Source of the DNA: Firmicutes bacterium UBA3920
GTDB taxonomy: Bacteria > Bacillota > Clostridia > Caldicoprobacterales > Xylanivirgaceae
Reading direction: 5' to 3'
DNA: 24,084 nucleotides
Assembly (NCBI GenBank): GCA_002386065.1
Contig: DGES01000122.1
Location: 1,384-25,467, forward strand
The translations under genes and the position numbers were made by a program. The notes under the pieces are model-generated. The model worked only from the letters and a program-made list of their open reading frames with translations, did not search any database and was not told the origin of the DNA. Shown piece after piece: positions 7,201-14,339 of this stretch (position 1 is the stretch's first letter; each line of letters begins with the position of its first letter).

Positions 7201-7932
7201 TTACTTTTCCTTCCCTGTCAGAGATACACGTATTATCGCAAGCCATCCAATCACAAAGAGGAATATGACTATAGCCCTGTAATATAATAGAGAAAATCGA
7301 ACCGATAATTCTCCCGCATGGGGTTCATGGAATAGAAACATGGCTCTTATGATTGGATTTATGGAAGATATATTTATATGAGTAAAGTACTCCCATAATC
7401 CAAGAGTTACTAATATGAAGAGAATAATATTACCCATAATATTGTTTTTGAAAATAATAGATGTTAGAAATAATAACATTCCAATAGTCATTAAATATCC
7501 AAATAATAACGAGTACTGAATAGCAAACATACCTATGGAAAAACTCCCCATCTCAATCCCCTTTAACCATGCCCTTACAAGAATTAAAAGTGAACAATAA
7601 ATTATGAATACATTAGAAAGTACTATTAATAAGATAACATTAGAAAGGTAGTAAGAAATCCTATATTTGCCTCTGGTAAATATAAATGTCAATTGCCCGC
7701 TTTCAAGGTCTGTACAAAAAATATTAGATACAAAACTGCCATAATATATGGGCAATAAGAAAGCGACAAAAAACATACCCGAGAACTGAATAGTCATAAT
7801 CTCCTGAAGGTTTGTCTCATTTCCAAACTCAAACAGGGAACCTAAAATCACGAAATGTATGAATAGGAGTATTGCTACAACTATGTATGTTTTCTTATTG
7901 TTGAATTGTCCCTTTAAAATATATTCCAGCAT
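7201..7932 (-). CDS. ABC-2-type transporter permease (first of three)
   Basis: A 243-residue membrane protein with six predicted helices (near residues 17-35, 52-72, 97-119, 131-160, 167-182, 217-236). The segment FCTDLESGQLTFIFTRGKYR after the second helix is the classic ABC-2 permease pattern (E-x-G-x-L-x-F-x-x-T/S-R), which contacts the ATPase. The ATG follows the ATPase stop by one base, with an AAGGAG site inside the end of the ATPase gene, so translation is likely coupled. It resembles permeases of lantibiotic-immunity and bacitracin-type exporters in size and layout, but no substrate can be assigned. Confidence 0.82.
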   Translation of the reverse strand: MLEYILKGQFNNKKTYIVVAILLFIHFVILGSLFEFGNETNLQEIMTIQFSGMFFVAFLLPIYYGSFVSNIFCTDLESGQLTFIFTRGKYRISYYLSNVILLIVLSNVFIIYCSLLILVRAWLKGIEMGSFSIGMFAIQYSLLFGYLMTIGMLLFLTSIIFKNNIMGNIILFILVTLGLWEYFTHINISSINPIIRAMFLFHEPHAGELSVRFSLLYYRAIVIFLFVIGWLAIIRVSLTGKEK

Positions 7933-7933
7933 C

Positions 7934-8590
7934 TTATTGCTCCTTAATTAAGCTAATACTACCATTTTCTAACAAGAAAACCCTGTTGCAAAGTAGTGCT
8001 ATTTCATCTTGTCTATGTGAAACTAGTATCACAGTCTTTCTATTTGCTACTGCTTTCTGAACTAAATCTATAAACATATCAACACCTTTTATATCTAAGG
8101 CATTTGTTGGCTCGTCAAAGAGAAGTATGTTTTGGTCTTCCATAATCGCTTGGGCAATCCCTAATCGTTGTTTCATACCTAACGAATATTGACTTACTTT
8201 TTTTGTACTATTAGAATCTAGACCGACATACTCCATTATATCTTTGATTTTCTTTTTGTCGATCTCATTGCGTATAAGTGCTAGTATCTCCAAATTTTCA
8301 AATCCATTTAGATAGGGCAAAAATGAGGGAGATTCTATTAATGCCCCTACTCTGGTCGGAAGAGCGCCTAATATACCCGGCTCTATTTTCTTGCCATCTA
8401 CAATGACTGTACCCGAAGTGGGATAAATAAATCCTAAAATGATTTTTAGCAATGTAGTTTTCCCGCAACCATTAGTACCTACGATACCCACGACTTCGCC
8501 TTTTCCTATCGCCAAATTAATTTCATCCAACACTGTATTAGAGCCAAACTTATGACTTATATTATCTAATCTAATCATAATATCTTGCAT
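7934..8590 (-). CDS. ABC transporter ATP-binding protein
   Basis: A 218-residue ATPase subunit that would power the three membrane proteins encoded after it. All nucleotide-binding motifs are present: Walker A GTNGCGKTT (38-46), the Q-loop replaced by IESPSF (about 85-90), signature YSLGM (135-139) in place of LSGGQ, Walker B ILLFDE (155-160) and the H-loop histidine 192 in VSH. It ends soon after the H-loop region, without the C-terminal extension of about 80 residues common in drug-efflux ATPases of the CcmA type. The signature SLGMKQRL and the early ESPSFLPYLNG match the lantibiotic-immunity/bacitracin-resistance subgroup (LanF/BcrA-like). AGGAGG lies 6 bases before the ATG. A 14-bp-stem hairpin, a candidate -10 box and a dyad lie upstream. 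Confidence 0.92.
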   Translation of the reverse strand: MQDIMIRLDNISHKFGSNTVLDEINLAIGKGEVVGIVGTNGCGKTTLLKIILGFIYPTSGTVIVDGKKIEPGILGALPTRVGALIESPSFLPYLNGFENLEILALIRNEIDKKKIKDIMEYVGLDSNSTKKVSQYSLGMKQRLGIAQAIMEDQNILLFDEPTNALDIKGVDMFIDLVQKAVANRKTVILVSHRQDEIALLCNRVFLLENGSISLIKEQ

Positions 8591-8610
8591 ATTTTACCTC
8601 CTATGTAAGA

Positions 8611-8645
8611 CAGTCAAGGCAACAACAGCAGTGTTGCCTTGACTG
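8611..8645 (-). other. 14-bp-stem hairpin between the small ORF and the ABC ATPase gene
   Basis: CAGTCAAGGCAACA (8611-8624) and its exact reverse complement (8632-8645) flank a 7-base loop. On the minus strand no T-tract follows (TCTTACATAGG and then the ATPase ribosome site), so this is not a canonical terminator. It sits between a short ORF and the transporter genes, where bacteriocin operons often carry a stem-loop that protects or uncouples the peptide message. That role is inference. Confidence 0.6.
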
Positions 8646-8664
8646 ACAATTCTATACTAAAAGC

Positions 8665-8688
8665 ATTATAAATAAGATTCATCTTATT
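8665..8688 (-). promoter_or_regulatory. Candidate -10 box with adjoining 18-bp dyad upstream of the ABC operon
   Basis: The minus strand has a perfect TATAAT (8670-8665). Immediately upstream is a dyad AATAAGAT-n2-ATCTTATT (8671-8688), placed exactly where the spacer of a promoter would be. No good -35 hexamer is visible at 17-18 bases. A repressor or activator site overlapping a weak promoter is plausible; chance in AT-rich DNA is also possible. Confidence 0.35.
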
Positions 8689-8691
8689 TTA

Positions 8692-8880
8692 TTAAGGTTC
8701 ATATCCTATTGTTGTCCTTGTTGTAAGTAGATTAGTATTTGCAGCCCTGAATTGCCATCTTAATGCGGTACCTGCTTTTACTCCTGTATTATGTGACTGG
8801 GTCGAGGTAACATCTTTTTTATGCTTGCCCCATGTACCACCATTTAAAGGAATATAACTACCCATCACATGGATACCCAA
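8692..8880 (-). CDS. Small protein of unknown function upstream of the ABC transporter
   Basis: An open frame of 62 codons from a TTG at 8880, which could extend to 8922 before the upstream stop, though no ATG/GTG/TTG is found in that extension. It contains GGTWGKHKKDVTSTQSHNTG and ends RAANTNLLTTRTTIGYEP. It is polar, rich in Thr, Asn and Gly, has no cysteine, no membrane helix and no signal peptide. The ribosome site is doubtful: AGGTG lies only two bases before the TTG. It lies after a good promoter and before the hairpin and ABC genes, as a structural gene would in a bacteriocin operon. The GGTW start of the conserved part faintly recalls lactococcin-972-type peptides, but those have an N-terminal signal sequence that is missing here. 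It could also be the 3' end of a decayed larger gene. I do not recognise it. Confidence 0.4.
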   Translation of the reverse strand: MGIHVMGSYIPLNGGTWGKHKKDVTSTQSHNTGVKAGTALRWQFRAANTNLLTTRTTIGYEP

Positions 8881-8961
8881 TTCACCTACTATGACGAAAT
8901 TTACAGGGTTGAGTGCATAAATTTATTGATGGATTAAGTACTACGTTTAAGTTTATAACAT

Positions 8962-8991
8962 ATTATAACATATATACAAGCATATAATCAA
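8962..8991 (-). promoter_or_regulatory. Sigma-A-type promoter upstream of the small ORF
   Basis: On the minus strand TTGATT (8991-8986) and TATAAT (8967-8962) are 18 bases apart. The predicted start near 8955 precedes the small ORF by about 75 bases and would drive the ORF and possibly the ABC genes behind it. A second TATAA-like sequence follows closely. It is the best promoter match in the island. Confidence 0.55.
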
Positions 8992-9106
8992 TAGCTTTTT
9001 GGTAATTCCAGGGCGATCGCATCCATTATATTCCACCATTAAAAGGTACAGATATCGGAATATCATTACCTACTAGTTTCATATTTTATTCTATCTTTAT
9101 AAACTT

Positions 9107-9470
9107 TAAAGCATTTTTAGGTAGAACAATAATGGAGTGAATTCTCTATTCCCCAATGCCCCCGTTTGAAAGATGCAAACTGTTCTGCTGTGTAGTCATT
9201 TATACTGTAAATAGCATAGTTATAGGATATGCTTGTTTTATTTCCTTCAGTTCTATGAGATACACAGAGCCCAATGCCTTTAATCCCATCCAATCATCTT
9301 TCTGGGACAACCAACCTATATCATTGTGCATATAATATTCTCTTTTCTCAATCCTTCCATGGCTATTATCAAGGGTTCTATAATATTTAGACGCCTTCTC
9401 TAACTGCTCTTTGTCTTGGGTTAATATTTCCTCTTTGAAAAACAGACATACAACCTTTCGACTTATTTGT
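9107..9470 (-). pseudogene. ISAs1-family transposase, C-terminal remnant with frameshift
   Basis: The minus strand encodes the C-terminal half of an ISAs1-family transposase in two frames. The first reads EEILTQDKEQLEKASKYY, then NSHGRIEKREYY and DIGWLSQKDDWMGLK. After a one-base shift near 9285 the second continues TEGNKTSISYNYAIYSINDY and then FKRGHWGIENSLHYCST. The HGRIEKR motif and the GHWGIENSLHW signature, which carries the catalytic glutamate, are diagnostic of this family. Homology fades at both ends, at about 9110 and 9470, so the N-terminal half and the tail after the signature are missing. Orientation is opposite to the N-terminal ISAs1 fragment at 4899. Confidence 0.8.
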
Positions 9471-9754
9471 TAAGTATTTTTAATGTTTGTTTAGAGATAG
9501 ATACCCTAAACCGAATAACATCTGATGTGATTTGCTAATATACTACCACCGAAACTGTCCGTAGTAAACTTTTTTGCCGCTTTTTCGTATGCGATTACCC
9601 TGGCCTATGAATCATATTGACTTGTAATACCCTATTAGTTGTTTATATATTAAACACTAAAGCCATTGATTTATCTATGATTCAAAAAAATGCAGAAATT
9701 CATGTCATCTGCAAGGAATTGGTAAGAACTAATTATATATCTATATTGAAAGTT
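9471..9754. other. Non-coding stretch, probably decayed sequence
   Basis: Between the ISAs1 remnant and the lysine-rich gene no start, ribosome site or conserved protein motif is visible. One minus-strand stretch (about 9540-9605) stays open for about 22 codons (ARVIAYEKAAKKF and following) but is bounded by stops and not recognised. No clear terminator hairpin follows the lysine-rich gene, although the flagellar transcript should end about here. Confidence 0.4.
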
Positions 9755-10069
9755 TTATATTTTTATATCTATACTTGAATTGTTATTACACTTTATAGTC
9801 TTTTTTTTCATATTGGTGTTTTTCTTTTCTTTTCTCTTTTCTTGTCGTTTTGACGGAGCGTCTTCTCCTTGTTTTTTTCCATTAATTCGATTATATTCTA
9901 TTTCTGTAGTTACATTTACTTTTCTTTCTTCTTGTATTTTCTTCTTTTGCAATTCTTCTGAAAATTGATTTTGTTCAATATTAGGCTTTGTTTTAATTAA
10001 ATTGGCATCTTTTGTAAAATCATTCGCTTTATTGATTGTAATTTGATAATCTATTGGTTTTATAGACAT
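9755..10069 (-). CDS. Lysine-rich small protein encoded at the end of the flagellar operon
   Basis: A 104-residue, very hydrophilic protein of unknown function. The N-terminus MSIKPIDYQITINKANDF is followed by a Gln/Glu/Lys-rich, probably disordered middle and a strongly basic tract (KRQEKRKEKKNTNMKKK). I recall short proteins starting with a similar M-[SN]-IKPID segment and ending in Lys/Glu runs next to sigD and FapA-family genes in other clostridia, so it is probably a real conserved gene. The ATG is preceded by a run of Gs (GGGGGG) as ribosome site. It lies 20 bases behind the FapA-family gene and faces the IS debris. The last 14 or so residues (IKCNNNSSIDIKI) look less typical and could reflect a changed 3' end at the island junction. 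No cysteine pattern, helix or signal is seen. Confidence 0.72.
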   Translation of the reverse strand: MSIKPIDYQITINKANDFTKDANLIKTKPNIEQNQFSEELQKKKIQEERKVNVTTEIEYNRINGKKQGEDAPSKRQEKRKEKKNTNMKKKTIKCNNNSSIDIKI

Positions 10070-10089
10070 TACAACCCCCCCATAGAGTA

Positions 10090-11868
10090 CTATTCACTAT
10101 ATGAAGAAATTGAAATATTACCTTGTTCCCTTGTAAATGTCACATATTTCATCTCTTCATAAATTTGCATATTGGACGTGCCTATAATTATTTTTACCCC
10201 GGGATATATTATATTATGTACGCTAATCTTACCATTCACAACATCATTAAATATTTCTTTCAACTCTTCTATTCTAGCTTTAATAACTGGTAATCTATGA
10301 AGACAATTATCTCTAGTTTTAAGTACTTTAAGTTTTATTAATTTTTTCTCTGCGGATAACTCGCCTTTTTCTTCTAATCTTTCTAATAACTGAATAGCTT
10401 GGTTAACTTTTTTAAGTTCATTTTCGATTTTTTCCAATTCATTTTTTAAATCATTATATTCATTTCTCAAAGATGGATTTAAACCTACTTCAAGTATTGT
10501 ACTAGTGCCCATTGGAGCACCTATCGTACCTGCTATGATTCCCAAGGTAGCTTTTATACTTCCACCTACGATTAATCCTTTTCTGCCTCCCACGTGAACT
10601 TTTCCACCACTTTGAACATAACTGTGCATTATAGCTTCTGAGATTACATCTTCATTAGCATCTATTATGGCATTCTCAATAAATCTAGATACAACTTTTC
10701 CTCCAGCTTTTATAACTCCTTTTCCCATTCCCTGAATACCCTTTTGTATAACTACATCACCACTTGCATTCAAAATCGCACCTTCAACTACACCTAGTAC
10801 TTTTATATGTCCCCTAGCATTAATTTCAAAACCAGTCAACACATTACCTTGTACAATTACATTTCCTATAAAGTCTATATTGCCTGTAGAAGTATCTACA
10901 TCACCATTGATCTCTAATGTATTATATACATGAATTTTATTACCGATTAATTCTACCCTACCATCAATATTAGACAATAGTTCCAGACCATCATCAGAAA
11001 CTGTTACATTTTTACCCACTCCTATTCTCTTAGGTTTTCCAGGTTTAGGGTATATCTTTTTACCTGTAACAGTCTTTCCAGGTTCTCCTTTAGTAGGAGG
11101 AATAATTGTAACCAATCGTTGACCTTTTTTTACATTCTCCACCATATCTAAATGAAAATAGTCAACCGTTCCATCTTCTTTTATGAGAGGTTTCCTATCC
11201 TTATCTAAGGATACGTGGTAAATTATCTGTCCATCTTTTCCATCTTGTGGCTCCTTACCTTGTGCAACTATTATTTGAGTTTCATATTTTCGGTTTCTTA
11301 ATATCTCATCAATTTTGTTTTCATCTATACCAAATACCACTCCATTAGAGTGCAATTCCTCTATTATATCTGTTTTCGATAATACTTTTCCCCCTAATGG
11401 AGGGAAAAGAGTAATAAAAGCTTTCATCTGATCATTTGAGATAGATACTTGGATTTCTTCATCAATGTTTTTTTCTCTTTGAGGAGGAGCAATTTGTACC
11501 CATTGTCCACAATGGGAATAGATTGATTGAAATAATGCTTGTTTATCCAGTCCTTCAATTTGCTTTCTATTTATGTATTGTATTATACTCCTCTCTTGAT
11601 CTTTTGTAAGGCCAGTAGACGGAGGCATGACTGTCATATATACGCCATCTGCCCTATAATCTAATATAAACAAATCATTACTCGTTCCCCCTTTAGCACC
11701 GTTCTTGAGAGTTATGAGCAATTTACATGGTTTTAATACCACATTTTTAACCTTTTGTCCTTCATCTAGTATTTCCACATTCACATTGTTTACATCTGTT
11801 CCTAAAGTACTTAATCCCTTCTCCAATGCTTTGTCAAAGGAATCACCTTCAACTATAATTTTACCCAT
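10090..11868 (-). CDS. FapA family protein (DUF342)
   Basis: A roughly 590-residue protein of the FapA/DUF342 family, linked to flagellar assembly or its control; the family name comes from a polar flagellar protein of Vibrio, and the biochemical role in Firmicutes is not settled. The N-terminal 50 residues (MGKIIVEGDSFDKALEKGL) resemble the Jag-N domain. A beta-rich region follows with DGKDGQIIYHV and PTKGEPGKTVTGKKIYP motifs. Next is a right-handed beta-helix-like run of glycine-rich repeats (VQGNVLTGFEINARGHIKVLG and similar). A coiled coil of about 75 residues (roughly 465-540) comes before the end. The listed ATG is 8 bases from a GGAAGGG site; a GTG three codons earlier is too close to it. 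Confidence 0.9.
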   Translation of the reverse strand: MGKIIVEGDSFDKALEKGLSTLGTDVNNVNVEILDEGQKVKNVVLKPCKLLITLKNGAKGGTSNDLFILDYRADGVYMTVMPPSTGLTKDQERSIIQYINRKQIEGLDKQALFQSIYSHCGQWVQIAPPQREKNIDEEIQVSISNDQMKAFITLFPPLGGKVLSKTDIIEELHSNGVVFGIDENKIDEILRNRKYETQIIVAQGKEPQDGKDGQIIYHVSLDKDRKPLIKEDGTVDYFHLDMVENVKKGQRLVTIIPPTKGEPGKTVTGKKIYPKPGKPKRIGVGKNVTVSDDGLELLSNIDGRVELIGNKIHVYNTLEINGDVDTSTGNIDFIGNVIVQGNVLTGFEINARGHIKVLGVVEGAILNASGDVVIQKGIQGMGKGVIKAGGKVVSRFIENAIIDANEDVISEAIMHSYVQSGGKVHVGGRKGLIVGGSIKATLGIIAGTIGAPMGTSTILEVGLNPSLRNEYNDLKNELEKIENELKKVNQAIQLLERLEEKGELSAEKKLIKLKVLKTRDNCLHRLPVIKARIEELKEIFNDVVNGKISVHNIIYPGVKIIIGTSNMQIYEEMKYVTFTREQGNISISSYSE

Positions 11869-11919
11869 GTAACGCACCCTTCCGTTTTATTTATATATAA
11901 ACTATCTGTATAGCACTAA

Positions 11920-11943
11920 AACTCTCACTTATAGGTGAGAGTT
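11920..11943 (-). terminator. Hairpin between sigD and the FapA-family gene, weak terminator
   Basis: AACTCTCAC and GTGAGAGTT form a perfect 9-bp stem with a 6-base loop. On the minus strand TTTTAG follows, a short U-tract, so it may end part of the transcripts after sigD and lower expression of the two genes behind it. It fills most of the 98-bp spacer between the genes. Confidence 0.5.
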
Positions 11944-11966
11944 ACTGAATGATTATAATAAATTAT

Positions 11967-12722
11967 CTAAATTATAGTTGATAATTTAGCCTTAAGTCTT
12001 GAAAGTGCCCTTGTATGTAATTGAGATACTCTAGATTCTGTAATATTTAAAATTTTTCCTATTTCCTTTAAAGTAAATTCTTCATAGTAATATAAAGTAA
12101 TAATAAGTCTATCACGTTCTTGTAGACTCTCTATTGCTTTTGTTAAGCTCTGTTTTATTTCTTCTCTGACAGCAATATCCTCAGGAGTTAATTGATTTTG
12201 ATTAATAGTATTTGTAGACATCTCATTTACAAGTTCTAAAATCTGTTCATCCATGCTTATAATAGCATATGAACTCATTTGGGCTAATATCTCCTCCAAT
12301 TCTTCTGTTGGAATCGAAAGGTAATTAGCTATTTCATGTATATTAGCAGATCGTCCTAATGTGTTTTCTACTTCTTCTATTGCCTTTTCTACAATTTTAA
12401 ATTTTTGCCTTGTACTTCTTGGAACCCAATCTAATTTTCTTATTTCATCAATTATAGCTCCCCTTATTCTGATAGATGCATAGGTTTCAAATTTTACTCC
12501 TTTATCCATATCATATTTTTCTATAGCGTCCAATAAACCTATGTTTCCATAGCTTATCAAATCATCTAAATCAATATACTTATTATAGTTAGGAGCTAAC
12601 TGAATAGCCACCTTTGTCACGAGATCGCTGTACTTTGTAAATATTATATTTCGTAGTTTTATATCTCTAGATTCTTTATAACTAGCCCACAAATCAGAAT
12701 TTTTTAGAGAATGAATACTCAC
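11967..12722 (-). CDS. sigD: Motility RNA polymerase sigma factor (sigma-28, SigD/FliA)
   Basis: Sigma factor that directs RNA polymerase to late flagellar, chemotaxis and autolysin promoters. The roughly 250 residues show region 2 (DLDDLISYGNIGLLDAIEKYD and KFETYASIRIRGAIIDEIRK, with DWVPRS typical of sigma-28), region 3 (LGRSANIHEIANYLSI) and region 4 with the recognition helix ESRVSQLHTRALSRLK. The open frame extends to a TTG at 12761. An AGGAGG site lies 8 bases before the GTG at 12722, which gives MSIHSLKNSDLWASYKE and is the likely start. It follows cheD after about 60 bases, the same order as in Bacillus. No gene for its anti-sigma factor FlgM is in the window. Confidence 0.96.
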   Translation of the reverse strand: MSIHSLKNSDLWASYKESRDIKLRNIIFTKYSDLVTKVAIQLAPNYNKYIDLDDLISYGNIGLLDAIEKYDMDKGVKFETYASIRIRGAIIDEIRKLDWVPRSTRQKFKIVEKAIEEVENTLGRSANIHEIANYLSIPTEELEEILAQMSSYAIISMDEQILELVNEMSTNTINQNQLTPEDIAVREEIKQSLTKAIESLQERDRLIITLYYYEEFTLKEIGKILNITESRVSQLHTRALSRLKAKLSTII

Positions 12723-12783
12723 TATATATTCCTCCTGTTTTTTCGGATATTGGCAGAACAAAAAATAAAAACATATATTTAGA

Positions 12784-13272
12784 TTATATCTCTTTTATTC
12801 CATGGTTTATGGTTTTAACAATTAACATACCTGTCCTTGGATAAACTTCAATCGTGCGTCCGAAATTACCTCCAGTATCCTCAGCTAATAGGGGAATATT
12901 AAGTTCTTTTAAAACTTCCTTGGTTGCCAGTACATTTCGCTCTCCTATATTCAACAGGCTATTATTATGATTTTTAAAGGAAAACATCTGTGCTCCTCCT
13001 GCAATTTTTGCTACTAAATTTTTTCTTATAGCACCTTTTTCTATCATCAAATTAATCAACAATTCAGTAGCTGTATCTGCAAATTTTGCAGGATTCTGAT
13101 TATTGTCTATCAATTTATTTGATGGAAGCATTATATGGGCAAGCCCGGCAATCTGTGTTTCAGTATCGTATAATGCAATTCCCACGCAAGACCCTAAACC
13201 TAGTGTTACTAGAACTCCAGGACTTTTAGCTATATTTAAATCGGCCATTCCTACTTTTATAGTTTTATTCAT
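12784..13272 (-). CDS. cheD: Chemoreceptor glutamine deamidase CheD
   Basis: Deamidates specific glutamines of chemoreceptors to glutamate and, with CheC, forms part of the Bacillus-type adaptation system. The 162 residues match the family. The catalytic triad is visible as T23, C29 in LGLGSCVG and H46 in GLAHIMLP; the KIAGGAQMF segment and the GRTIEVYPRTG end are typical. The ATG directly follows the cheC stop, and the ribosome site GGAG is formed by the last cheC codons, so the pair is translationally coupled, fitting their direct protein interaction. Confidence 0.97.
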   Translation of the reverse strand: MNKTIKVGMADLNIAKSPGVLVTLGLGSCVGIALYDTETQIAGLAHIMLPSNKLIDNNQNPAKFADTATELLINLMIEKGAIRKNLVAKIAGGAQMFSFKNHNNSLLNIGERNVLATKEVLKELNIPLLAEDTGGNFGRTIEVYPRTGMLIVKTINHGIKEI

Positions 13273-13893
13273 TTATGCTACTCCTAATGCTTGTAAAATA
13301 GTAGTATAAGATTCAATACTAGGGATAAGAAAGAGATGTCCCCTAACTTGTTTTTCATCCCCTAGGAAATTTGTCTCTATGAATAGCGCCCTATCACCTT
13401 GCTGCCCAAATTCAATGAGAGGCACACTTAGTATGGCACCTGCCATATCCATAGCAATAGCAGGTATACTATAGTTAATTGTTAAACCAGTCATCTGAGA
13501 TAGGGAGGTCAAAAAAGAACCCGTAAGAATATTGCCTACTTCCTTAAGTGCAGAAATTTCCATATCGTCCAAATCCTTGTTTATTTCTAAGTCTTCTCTT
13601 CCAAATATAAGGGTTAGAAAGTTTAGGGTAGAGTGCTCATCCAGAACAAACATTATTGTTCCTTTTATGTCACCATTGAATTCCAAGTATATACCTGTCA
13701 CTGGTATATCTGCTCCACCTAATATATCTTCTACTTCGTTGAAATAGATAATTTTAAGTTTAGGTACATTCATACCTATAGGCCTATTAACCATGATAGA
13801 TAGAGCAGTAGCAGCATTTCCTGCTCCAATATTAGCTATTTCTTTCAAAACATCCAGATGAAAGCTATTTAAATTATCAATGTGAAAATTCAT
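13273..13893 (-). CDS. cheC: CheY-P phosphatase CheC
   Basis: Dephosphorylates CheY-P weakly and binds CheD, linking phosphorelay state to receptor modification. The 206 residues contain both pseudo-symmetric active-site motifs, E18-x2-N21 in KEIANIGAGNA and E118-x2-N121 in KEVGNILTGSF, so both phosphatase centres look intact. An AAAGGAG site 8 bases before the ATG overlaps the end of cheW. It lies between cheW and cheD, the Bacillus order. Confidence 0.97.
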   Translation of the reverse strand: MNFHIDNLNSFHLDVLKEIANIGAGNAATALSIMVNRPIGMNVPKLKIIYFNEVEDILGGADIPVTGIYLEFNGDIKGTIMFVLDEHSTLNFLTLIFGREDLEINKDLDDMEISALKEVGNILTGSFLTSLSQMTGLTINYSIPAIAMDMAGAILSVPLIEFGQQGDRALFIETNFLGDEKQVRGHLFLIPSIESYTTILQALGVA

Positions 13894-13895
13894 AG

Positions 13896-14324
13896 CTATA
13901 TCTCCTTTATATTACTATTATTTAAGAGATTGGCAGTATTTAATAATATTATTAAATTTTCATTTTGATCTTTGATGGCTCCCTGAATTAAATCATCTGC
14001 CTCATCAATATTATATATTTCATTTAAATCAACATCTTGCACATCCATAACCCTATCCACAAGGAGACCCATTCGATTGATCTCATCATCTAACACAATG
14101 ATTCTCATTTTATCATCATATTTGATAGAACCTAACCCCATCTTCTGTCTTAAAGAGAGTACTGGTAATATATTTCCCCGTAAATTCATAACACCTATGA
14201 TACCTTCAGGTGCATTAGGAATGCGAGTAATATCACCTACTCTTTCGATGGATTCAATTTTTAATACATCTATCCCATAAGTTTTGTTCTCTAGAACAAA
14301 CAATAATAACTGTTGATTGTCCAT
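13896..14324 (-). CDS. cheW: Chemotaxis adaptor protein CheW
   Basis: Single CheW domain that couples CheA to the cytoplasmic tips of chemoreceptors. The roughly 140 residues show the expected motifs: LFVLENKTYGIDVLKIESIERV, the IPNAPEGIIGVMNLRGNILPVL core and GLLVDRVMDV. A TTG three codons upstream is in frame, but it abuts the AAAGGAGG ribosome site, so the ATG at 14324 (9 bases away) is chosen. It starts 15 bases after the cheA stop. Confidence 0.97.
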   Translation of the reverse strand: MDNQQLLLFVLENKTYGIDVLKIESIERVGDITRIPNAPEGIIGVMNLRGNILPVLSLRQKMGLGSIKYDDKMRIIVLDDEINRMGLLVDRVMDVQDVDLNEIYNIDEADDLIQGAIKDQNENLIILLNTANLLNNSNIKEI

Positions 14325-14339
14325 ACAATGCAACCTCCT

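Noticed and set aside
8692..8880. Assignment of the small ORF as a lactococcin-972-type bacteriocin.
   Set aside because: Only the short GGTW segment is reminiscent; no signal peptide, no matching aromatic-rich C-terminus, and no typical partner membrane protein is seen.
4850..9460. A 14-base sequence (CGAAAGGTTGTATG) at 4850-4863 recurs inverted at 9447-9460, flanking the island.
   Set aside because: A 14-base match is expected by chance about once or more in 24 kb of AT-rich DNA on two strands, and the right copy lies inside or next to the transposase-coding remnant, not at an IS end.
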